DNA of 64,000 nt from NCBI RefSeq assembly GCF_039541075.1, contig NZ_BAABFN010000020.1, positions 62,001-126,000 on the forward strand, given 5' to 3'. Under the pieces are notes generated by a model. It worked only from the letters and a program-made list of their open reading frames with translations. It was not told where the DNA came from and made no database searches. Within the stretch, counting starts at the first letter, position 1; each line of letters begins with the position of its first letter. Of the stretch, positions 57,887 to 64,000 are shown one piece after another. Both the position numbers and the translations under genes were made by a program. Origin of the DNA: Compostibacter hankyongensis. GTDB lineage: Bacteria > Bacteroidota > Bacteroidia > Chitinophagales > Chitinophagaceae.

Positions 57887-58065
57887 AGGGATCATTTTTT
57901 CGTGTTTGCCCGCAGGGCGGAAATAGTGCCGGGTGAAGCTCAGGCGGCATAACGGATAGCAAGATAAAATTTATCCGCCTTTTGCACAAAAAACAAACGC
58001 TTGAAAATAAAGGAAAATGATTATTTTGCATCATCTTAATAATCCATATAAGAAAACTCCATTCT

Positions 58066-58830
58066 ATGAAAAACCTTTACCCGGTAAAAGCGGAACGCTT
58101 TGCCATGCTTGCCTGCCTGCTCATCTTCTTTATCGCCAGCTGTAAAAAAGACGACGTTGAACCCCCGCCCCCGCCTTCCGAAGCGCAGCTGTATGCAGAT
58201 GCCGTTTCCGATGCGATGGTCGCCGACTCCACCGAGATCGTCGATACGCTCTGGGCAATTGACAAACAGGACGTTCATCTTCAGTGGAAAACCATTAACG
58301 GGAAGGAATATGTGCTGATGGCGACTTTTATGAAGTACCCGGACAGCTATCCCGAAGGAGATTCCATTACCAACAGCTGGGGCGAATCCTGGTTGTTCAT
58401 ACCGGAGCAGATGAAGGAGCGCCTTACCCCCGGCTTTACGGCGCAGTCCGATACCATACAGCGTATCTGCCAGCTGCTGGGGCTGCCGCCTGAAAGCTCG
58501 ACCAGCAACACGCATATTGCACAGGTATGGGTAAGGTCGGAACAGCTCTTCCGGCCGGCCGGCAATGCCTCGATAACGACCACTACCGCTCCGGGCGACC
58601 TGGTGTCCGGCAATCCCGCCGGTTATGAAACCTGGTTTAACGCCTACATCATCTCTTCCTATTATGCTCCGCTCAATCCCGGGGGATACCATTATCCCTG
58701 GACCCGGCTAGGGTATACCTACGACTGGGCGCCCGGCTCCGCGCATGTGGGGCTGAGCGAATATGTGCTCCGGGCCAATTCGGGCATGTGGGTGGAGAAA
58801 ACACAGACCGCCGCCGCCTTCTATCAATAA
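58066..58830 (+). CDS. uncharacterised lipoprotein
   Basis: 254 residues, not recognised. Lipobox FFIASC at about 21-26, followed by KKDDVEPPPPPSEAQ, a typical linker of Bacteroidota surface lipoproteins. The mature part is rich in Trp, Tyr and Ser (LWAIDKQDVHLQWKTINGKE, SWGESWLFIPEQMKERLTPG, YETWFNAYIISSYYAPLNPG, YTYDWAPGSAHVGLSEYVLR), probably a globular extracellular domain. A CTTG-N17-TTATTTTG sequence about 50 bases upstream is a possible promoter. No operon partner is evident. Confidence 0.75.
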   Translation: MKNLYPVKAERFAMLACLLIFFIASCKKDDVEPPPPPSEAQLYADAVSDAMVADSTEIVDTLWAIDKQDVHLQWKTINGKEYVLMATFMKYPDSYPEGDSITNSWGESWLFIPEQMKERLTPGFTAQSDTIQRICQLLGLPPESSTSNTHIAQVWVRSEQLFRPAGNASITTTTAPGDLVSGNPAGYETWFNAYIISSYYAPLNPGGYHYPWTRLGYTYDWAPGSAHVGLSEYVLRANSGMWVEKTQTAAAFYQ

Positions 58831-58859
58831 AGGGCGGTATATATACCGACAGCCGAGTG

Positions 58860-59936
58860 TCAGCTCTTCAGGGAGTTCATGTCGATCACAAAACGGTAAC
58901 GCACATCTCCTTTCAGCAGGCGCTCATAAGCTTCGTTGATCTGCTGGATGTTGATGAGCTCGATGTCGGAAACGATATTATGTTCCCCGCAGAAATCCAG
59001 CATCTCCTGCGTTTCGGGGATGCCGCCGATGCTCGACCCGGCAAAGCTCCGCCGGTTGTGGACCATGTTAAACGGCTCTACGGGCAGGGGATGCTCCGGC
59101 AGACCCACCAGCACCAGTGCGCCGTCCAGCTTCAGCAGCTGCAGGTAGGCGTTGAGGTCGTGCTGCGCCGAGACCGTGTCGAGGATGAGGTCGAGGCTGC
59201 CCGTCCGCGCCTGCATCTCTGCTTCATTATTGGACAATACCACCTCGTCTGCCCCCAGCCGCAGCGCGTCTTCCTTCTTGCTTTCCGAAGTGGTGAAGAC
59301 GATGGTGTGCGCCCCCATGGCATGCGACAGCTTGACGCCCATATGCCCCAGCCCGCCGATGCCGATGACGCCCACCTTTTTGCCGGGACCGGCCTTCCAG
59401 TGCCGCAGGGGAGAATAGGTGGTGATACCCGCGCAGAGCAGCGGCGCGGTGCCCGCAGGATCCAGGTTTTCCGGAACATGCAGTACGAAATGCTCATCCA
59501 CGACGATGCGCTGGGAATAGCCTCCATAGGTTCGCTGAGGAAGGTATTTGTCGCGGCCATTATAGGTACCGGTAAATCCTTTTTCGCAATATTGCTCCAG
59601 TCCGTTTTTACACGGGTCACATTCCCTGCAGGAGTCCACCATACAGCCTACCGCGGCGAGGTCGCCCGCCTTGTGACCGGTGACGGCGTCGCCGGTGCTG
59701 ACGATCCGTCCCACGATCTCATGTCCCGGTACGCAGGGATAAACGGTGTTGTGCCATTCGTTCCGGGCCTGATGCAGATCGGAGTGACAGACGCCGCAAT
59801 ACAGTATCTCGATCTCTACGTCGTGCGCCGTAGGTTGGCGGCGGGCGATGGTCATCTGGGAAAGGGTCTCTTTCGCTGCATTTGTTCCAAAAGCTTTTAC
59901 GTTTGTTACCTGGGTTTCCTGTGAGGTTGTCATCAT
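58860..59936 (-). CDS. zinc-dependent alcohol dehydrogenase (YahK/cinnamyl-alcohol dehydrogenase type)
   Basis: About 358 residues. Catalytic zinc ligands are seen in EILYCGVCHSDLHQARNEWH and YPCVPGHEIVGRI, the structural zinc loop in CRECDPCKNGLEQYC, and the nucleotide fold in KVGVIGIGGLGHMGVKLSHA. The pattern of CGVCHSDLH and the GIGGLGHMGVK motif fits NAD(P)H-dependent aldehyde reductases like YahK. The start at 59936 (MMTTSQETQVTNVKAFGTNA) begins the conserved part; an upstream in-frame ATG adds 26 unlikely residues. Confidence 0.92.
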   Translation of the reverse strand: MMTTSQETQVTNVKAFGTNAAKETLSQMTIARRQPTAHDVEIEILYCGVCHSDLHQARNEWHNTVYPCVPGHEIVGRIVSTGDAVTGHKAGDLAAVGCMVDSCRECDPCKNGLEQYCEKGFTGTYNGRDKYLPQRTYGGYSQRIVVDEHFVLHVPENLDPAGTAPLLCAGITTYSPLRHWKAGPGKKVGVIGIGGLGHMGVKLSHAMGAHTIVFTTSESKKEDALRLGADEVVLSNNEAEMQARTGSLDLILDTVSAQHDLNAYLQLLKLDGALVLVGLPEHPLPVEPFNMVHNRRSFAGSSIGGIPETQEMLDFCGEHNIVSDIELINIQQINEAYERLLKGDVRYRFVIDMNSLKS

Positions 59937-60010
59937 TCCGTATTTAAAAGGTGAGGATACAAATTTCCGGTAAAAAAAGCATTTCTGCGAAAAAAAGCGA
60001 ACGGAGCATA

Positions 60011-60904
60011 TCACATCTGCTGTGCGATGATCTCCAGCAAAGCCGAAAAATTCTTTACCGGCTCAGCATGCCCCAGCCGGAGCGCGATCAGGCTGCAGAT
60101 ATCCGCAGGCTTTTTTCCCGCTTCCCGGAGAAACCGTATGGAAAGGTCGCCGGCGGATTTGGACAGCTTGCGTCCCCTGGTATCCTGCAGCAACGGATGA
60201 TGGTAGCAGGCGGCCCGGCGGAAGGTATTGCCCGGTAGCAGGCCGGATAAATAATGCTGCGCCAGGGTGGAAGGCCATAGGTCGTCCCCGCGGACGACCA
60301 GGTCCACCCCGAAATGATCATCATCCACAACAGAAGTCAGCTGATAGGCGGGGAATCCGTCTTTTTTCCGCACCACGAAGTCCGTCATAGCGGGAGGCAA
60401 GGCTGTCTTTGTCACCGTGCCCTGCGGGGTGGAAACAGTCAGCATGGCGGATGGATCCGTATGAAGCCGCCAGCTGACCTCTTCCTGTTCCGGTGGTATG
60501 CGCCTGTCCCGGCATACATCCGCAAACCGGTGCTGTGCCCGGCGCGCCGCTATCTCCGTGCGGGAGCAGGTGCAGGCAAAGATCAGCCCCTGCTCCTTCA
60601 GCCGCTGCAGGGCTGTGCGGTACAGGTCCATGCGGCGCAGCTGCGTATAGTCCTTCTCGTATTGACGGTAATCCCGCGGGCCTTCGTCCCAGGAAATTTT
60701 AAGGAAATGCAGCGTATCGAAGATATCCTGTACATACTCGCGGCGTATCCGTGGCTGATCGAGGTCGTCGATACGCAGCAATACCCGGGCGCCGGTCTGC
60801 TGTGCCCAGGCCGCCGTGAAGGCAAACGACAGCACATTTCCCAGGTGCAGATATCCGCTGGGGGTGGGCGCTATCCTGGTTTTCCTGAAGGTGAGCTGCT
60901 TCAT
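60011..60904 (-). CDS. glutamyl-Q tRNA(Asp) synthetase
   Basis: Truncated GluRS paralogue (297 residues) that glutamylates queuosine on tRNA-Asp. Start MKQLTFRKTRIAPTPSGYLH. The HIGH-type motif is PSGYLHLGN, the KMSKS-type motif is GRKLSKSAGD (about 258), and zinc-type Cys residues occur in IFACTCSRTE with a later Cys. The anticodon-binding domain of normal GluRS is missing, as expected. The wobble base queuosine pathway is not seen in the window. It is divergent from the PQQ-type dehydrogenase gene. Confidence 0.88.
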   Translation of the reverse strand: MKQLTFRKTRIAPTPSGYLHLGNVLSFAFTAAWAQQTGARVLLRIDDLDQPRIRREYVQDIFDTLHFLKISWDEGPRDYRQYEKDYTQLRRMDLYRTALQRLKEQGLIFACTCSRTEIAARRAQHRFADVCRDRRIPPEQEEVSWRLHTDPSAMLTVSTPQGTVTKTALPPAMTDFVVRKKDGFPAYQLTSVVDDDHFGVDLVVRGDDLWPSTLAQHYLSGLLPGNTFRRAACYHHPLLQDTRGRKLSKSAGDLSIRFLREAGKKPADICSLIALRLGHAEPVKNFSALLEIIAQQM

Positions 60905-61065
60905 TTGGGATCGGCGGTATGGATTGCCGGATTGCAAAATACCAAAGATTATAAAAACAGCCGTATCTTGTCCCTTCATCAGGTTCCCTTTGAAATACCA
61001 GACAAGCTGTCACCGCAGGGTTTCCGGCGGGCAGGCCTGATATATCTTTTTATAACCGTATACCC

Positions 61066-62307
61066 ATGATCAGGAAAGTATATCCGGCCATTGTCATCTG
61101 TGCCTTTATGATTGCCGGCAGCGCCTGCCACAGTCCCTCGGGGGGACAGCAAACCAATGCTGCACAGCAAGACCGGACAGCGGGAGACAGCAAGCTGACC
61201 TTTACGCTTGAAAAGATAACCGACAGCCTGGACGGGCCGGTGGCCCTTGAAAATGCACACGACGGTTCAGGACGGCTTTTTGTAGGAGAACAAGGCGGCC
61301 GTATCCGTATCATCAAAGACGGCAAGCTGTTAAAAACGCCTTTCCTGGATATACGGTCCTCCCTCGTGCACATGGAAAACAAATACATGAACATGGGCTT
61401 GCTGGGCTTTGCCTTTCATCCCGACTTCAAAAACAACGGCCGCTTTTTTGTGCACTATATTGCTCCTTCGCACAAAAAAGGGTTTTCCAACAAATCGGTG
61501 CTGGAGGAATTCCGTGTGTCGCGCGATAACCCGGATAAAGCGGAATCCACCGGAAGGGTCATCCTTGAGGTGGATCAGCCCGCGCAAAACCGCAACGGCG
61601 GCAACATTGCTTTTGGCAAAGACGGAGACCTCTACATGAGCTTTGGCGATGGCGGGGACAAGCATGGCAAAGCCGGCAACAGCCAGGATCTGGATCAGCT
61701 GCTGGGCAAGATCATCCGTATCGATGTGGATCACGGAAGTCCATACCGGGTGCCGGATGACAACCCCTTTGTGGATAAAAAAGCCCGTCCGGAAATATGG
61801 GCCTACGGGTTCCGCATGCCCTGGCGCATTTCCTTTGATGCGGCCACCGGAGCACTGTTTTGCGGGGATGTGGGAGAAAGCAACTACGAAGAGGTGGATC
61901 TTATCCGCAAAGGCGGTAATTACGGGTGGAGGGTCATGGAGGCTTCTCATGTGCACGATACGTCGTTGTACGGCGATGGCGGCGGGTTTATTGCGCCCAT
62001 TACCGAATACAAACACAGCACGGGCGTCTGTCTTATCGGCGGATATGTGTACCGCGGCAGCCGGTCTCCGGCGCTGCAAGGCAGGTATGTCTTCGGCGAC
62101 TGGAGCGGCAGGGCTTTCTATCTGGAGCAAAAAGGAGACCAATGGATACGGCACCGCTGCCGGTTCGAAGGAAGGCCGGATACCACGCTTCCTTTTAAGA
62201 TTAACAGCTTCGGCGAAGGAGAGGACCGGGAGCTGTATATGGTCACCCAGGACACGGTCGGCGCACTCAGCCCGACGGGGGTGATCTACCATGTGGCAGC
62301 CAGGTAA
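61066..62307 (+). CDS. PQQ-dependent sugar dehydrogenase family (GSDH/YliI-like) lipoprotein
   Basis: 413 residues. The signal peptide ends in a lipobox (IAGSAC), followed by a Ser/Gln-rich linker. The six-bladed propeller of soluble aldose sugar dehydrogenases is clear: ALENAHDGSGRLFVGEQGGR, GLLGFAFHPDFKNNGRFFVH, DLYMSFGDGGDKHGKAGNSQ, NNPFV-type loop DDNPFVDKKARPEIWAYGFR, CGDVGESNYEEVDLI and GNYGWRVMEASH. The likely catalytic His/Asp region is in the ENAHDG to GRLF area. Substrate unknown. It may oxidise extracellular sugars. Confidence 0.9.
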   Translation: MIRKVYPAIVICAFMIAGSACHSPSGGQQTNAAQQDRTAGDSKLTFTLEKITDSLDGPVALENAHDGSGRLFVGEQGGRIRIIKDGKLLKTPFLDIRSSLVHMENKYMNMGLLGFAFHPDFKNNGRFFVHYIAPSHKKGFSNKSVLEEFRVSRDNPDKAESTGRVILEVDQPAQNRNGGNIAFGKDGDLYMSFGDGGDKHGKAGNSQDLDQLLGKIIRIDVDHGSPYRVPDDNPFVDKKARPEIWAYGFRMPWRISFDAATGALFCGDVGESNYEEVDLIRKGGNYGWRVMEASHVHDTSLYGDGGGFIAPITEYKHSTGVCLIGGYVYRGSRSPALQGRYVFGDWSGRAFYLEQKGDQWIRHRCRFEGRPDTTLPFKINSFGEGEDRELYMVTQDTVGALSPTGVIYHVAAR

Positions 62308-62410
62308 CCGGTTTGCCGGCCGGGCGATCCGCCATCTTGCGGCAAAATAACTACCTGTGTAAATACATTGCGTACCGGGGTTGTATTTTGGTATAAAACC
62401 GGTACAGCGC

Positions 62411-62974
62411 ATGAAACCAAGGACATTCACCGCGGTATTGCTGTTCATCAGCGCATACTCGCCGTTATTTCTGATCCTGGCGGTAAGAGATTTTGATTTC
62501 CGGGAAGCACACCGGTTCGGCCATCCCCTGCCCGTTTTGCTGATGCTGGGCGTTACCCTGCTGAGCATCGTCCTGCTGTTTGCCACCGTGGCGGGCATAC
62601 AGCGGGGCAATATGAGCGTAACGGTGGTATCGGTCAGGAACCGTTCGGTAGATGTGATCAGCTATACCATACCCTACATGATCTCATTTTTCGGGGTCAG
62701 CCTTTCGGATTCCGGAGACGTTATTTCGCTGCTGATATTTCTGCTGATCCTGCTGCTGCTGACGATCACCAGTCAGTCGGTATTCATCAATCCGCTATTG
62801 TCCCTTGCGGGCTACGGGCTGTATGACCTGGAATACCTGATGGACGGGCGGCAGTTTTCAACCGTGGTGATCAGCCGGTATGCTTTACATCCCGGTCGTC
62901 GTTACTATCTGCGGAGCCTGACCCGCTTTCTCTATTTTGTAACCGAAAAACAGGAGCAAGACAATGTCCCCTAA
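62411..62974 (+). CDS. kwaA: KwaA-like membrane protein of a Kiwa anti-phage system
   Basis: 187 residues with four predicted membrane helices (about 6-24, 40-62, 82-98, 103-132) and a short cytoplasmic end. The ATG at 62411 is used. It overlaps the next gene by 11 bases, so both are made together. KwaA of the Kiwa defence system is a four-helix membrane protein of about this size, always next to KwaB with DUF4868. Sequence identity is not judged by eye. The call depends mainly on the partner and layout. Confidence 0.7.
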   Translation: MKPRTFTAVLLFISAYSPLFLILAVRDFDFREAHRFGHPLPVLLMLGVTLLSIVLLFATVAGIQRGNMSVTVVSVRNRSVDVISYTIPYMISFFGVSLSDSGDVISLLIFLLILLLLTITSQSVFINPLLSLAGYGLYDLEYLMDGRQFSTVVISRYALHPGRRYYLRSLTRFLYFVTEKQEQDNVP

Positions 62975-63902
62975 AACCCTACTTCACGAGCTCAAAGACA
63001 CGGACCTGAACGCCATGGATGTAACCCTGGCCCTGGTCAAGGAATACAAGCAGCGCCGGATATCCCGGTATTCGGTAAAATACATTCCGATCGACAAGCC
63101 GCTGGAAAGCCGCCTCCGCGGTATTATCACCGATCAGCTCAGCCGGCACGATACCGTGTCCGCTTATAGCTTCGACTGTCCCGAGCCGGAGCCCGACCAG
63201 CTCCGCGCCATCGACTACCACGAAACGGATTTCCCCCGGATATTCGGTCAGCTGCTGGCGTTGAACCCCGAGGAGGACGTGATCGAAGACATAGACGAGC
63301 TGGTAAAAGCGCGTGCCTATCTTATCGTGCTGAGAAATGAGGACGGCATACAGGTAACCGGCTTTAAGACCCTCCCCGAAAGCTGGAAGATGCGCAGGAC
63401 GCGGGGGCTGATCCCCCTGCTGTATCGCGGAAAGCGCTTTGTGGACCTGGAGGAGGAGAACGTGTTCAGCATTGCGTCTACGGTAGACCTGATCCATTTT
63501 AAAGAGACGCTGTTTATCCACTCCAAAAAGGAATTTGAGCGGGGGCTGAATTTTCGCGACGGCATGATGGCCAAAGCGCGTGAGCTGTACGAAGAGATAA
63601 AGGACCTCGATCTCTTTGTAAATATGGATCTTCTGCTCAGCAAGGTGGGTAATAACCAGCGTTACCTGCGGAAGATTGCGCTCATAAAAGACCTCGGCTA
63701 TTACCGCAATCCGAAGTTCCTCTCCCGCATGCGCCGTATCAGCCGGGCCAAGGACTGGGACATCCGTTTCGAAAACGGGCAGATCGCCTTCACCGACGAC
63801 ACGCTGGACACCATCCTGAGCATCCTCCAGAACAAGCGGCTGTATTCGGAGATGACCGAAGAAGATTTCGACGTCGATGGAAAGATAGATGCGGTGGGGT
63901 AG
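62964..63902 (+). CDS. kwaB: KwaB-like DUF4868 protein of a Kiwa anti-phage system
   Basis: 312 residues, soluble. The DUF4868 pattern is recognisable: EYKQRRISRYSVKYIPIDKP, LIVLRNEDGIQVTGFKTLPE, VFSIASTVDLIHFKETLFIH, SKKEFERGLNFRDGMMAKAR, and a C-terminal helical part with LRKIALIKDLGYYRNPKFLS. In Kiwa, KwaB binds DNA or nucleic-acid-linked targets and acts together with KwaA after phage attack. Length fits the reference KwaB (about 315). No nuclease motif is visible. Downstream only 98 bases remain in the window. Confidence 0.78.
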   Translation: MSPKTLLHELKDTDLNAMDVTLALVKEYKQRRISRYSVKYIPIDKPLESRLRGIITDQLSRHDTVSAYSFDCPEPEPDQLRAIDYHETDFPRIFGQLLALNPEEDVIEDIDELVKARAYLIVLRNEDGIQVTGFKTLPESWKMRRTRGLIPLLYRGKRFVDLEEENVFSIASTVDLIHFKETLFIHSKKEFERGLNFRDGMMAKARELYEEIKDLDLFVNMDLLLSKVGNNQRYLRKIALIKDLGYYRNPKFLSRMRRISRAKDWDIRFENGQIAFTDDTLDTILSILQNKRLYSEMTEEDFDVDGKIDAVG

Positions 63903-63962
63903 GCGCAGCTTTATTTTACGGCTGCCAGCGCTTTGCGGCGCTTTCAAAATTTTACGTAGCTT

Positions 63963-63973
63963 AGTTCTTTGAC
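63963..63973 (+). promoter_or_regulatory. boxA-like sequence, possible start of an rRNA operon leader
   Basis: AGTTCTTTGAC matches the boxA-like antitermination motif that is common in leaders of Bacteroidota rRNA operons. The following bases are AT-rich up to the window end. The 16S gene itself would lie outside, so this remains a suggestion. Confidence 0.3.
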
Positions 63974-64000
63974 CGTAAGATATTTAACAGCTGCATTTTT

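Noticed and set aside
58860..59936. Threonine dehydrogenase as partner of kbl
   Set aside because: The zinc dehydrogenase has the YahK/cinnamyl-alcohol type motifs and lies almost 50 kb away from kbl.
61330..62610. 426-codon minus-strand frame opposite the sugar dehydrogenase
   Set aside because: Shadow; all family motifs are on the plus strand.

Overview
The window comes from a chromosome of a Bacteroidota (Bacteroidetes) bacterium, most likely of the class Chitinophagia. The evidence is a SusC/SusD outer-membrane pair, a long insert-containing IspG, a Thx ribosomal peptide, BatB/BatC-type aerotolerance proteins, and promoters of the Bacteroidota form TTTG-N19/20-TAnnTTTG (clear before rplM, the HU gene and the first sialidase gene). 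The DNA is fairly GC-rich and densely coded, mostly with household genes. Almost every long open frame opposite a real gene is a composition artefact.

Layout. 1-2180: N-terminal 726 codons of a UvrD/PcrA-like helicase, cut by the window edge. 2.4-10.1 kb: small secreted basic protein, ispG, a TPR and a VWA protein (BatC/BatB type), a class D beta-lactamase lipoprotein, aqpZ and kbl. 10.1-12.8 kb: ECF sigma factor, probable anti-sigma factor and outer-membrane barrel. 13.1-18.2 kb (minus): ChaN-like protein without a visible start codon, cystathionine gamma-synthase/lyase, glutathione peroxidase, ComF-like PRTase, RadA. 18.2-19.3 kb: non-coding, rich in degenerate repeats, with an orphan terminator. 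19.3-23.9 kb: YugP-like metallopeptidase, rplM-rpsI, rpsB-tsf, pyrH. 23.9-29.8 kb: DUF3298-like lipoprotein, ackA, pta, pdxH, a 43-codon thx gene, HU. 30.1-37.3 kb (minus): tightly packed operon rimP-nusA-infB-surA-like-xth, preceded by a terminator-like hairpin that ends just before the rimP start codon.

37.4-41.4 kb: small membrane proteins, a tRNA with anticodon CAT (best fit tRNA-Ile2) and its terminator, an alpha/beta hydrolase, an unknown membrane protein and a broken acyltransferase-3 gene. 41.4-56.9 kb: a sialic-acid-type utilisation locus, all on the plus strand: FadR-type GntR regulator, DapA/NanA-family aldolase, two sialidase-family proteins, two unrecognised proteins, SusC, SusD, a fused Kelch (NanM-like) plus sodium:solute symporter, and a GH27 alpha-galactosidase. 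Together these suggest cleavage of terminal sialic acid and alpha-galactose from host-type glycans, TonB-dependent uptake, periplasmic mutarotation, sodium-driven import and aldol cleavage. No NanE or NanK is present in the window.

56.9-62.3 kb: DUF1080 protein, unknown lipoprotein, zinc alcohol dehydrogenase, glutamyl-Q tRNA(Asp) synthetase and a PQQ-type sugar dehydrogenase. 62.4-63.9 kb: a two-gene cassette that matches the Kiwa anti-phage system (KwaA membrane protein, KwaB DUF4868 protein). The last 100 bases contain a boxA-like sequence of the kind found in Bacteroidota rRNA leaders, so an rRNA operon may start just outside the window.

Most notable: the candidate attenuator of the nusA operon, the Kiwa cassette, the sialidase that appears to sit inside a split F5/8-type C domain, the Kelch-symporter fusion, the two unknown proteins of the sialidase locus, and the ChaN-like gene whose 5' end runs into a CAAAT-rich repeat.
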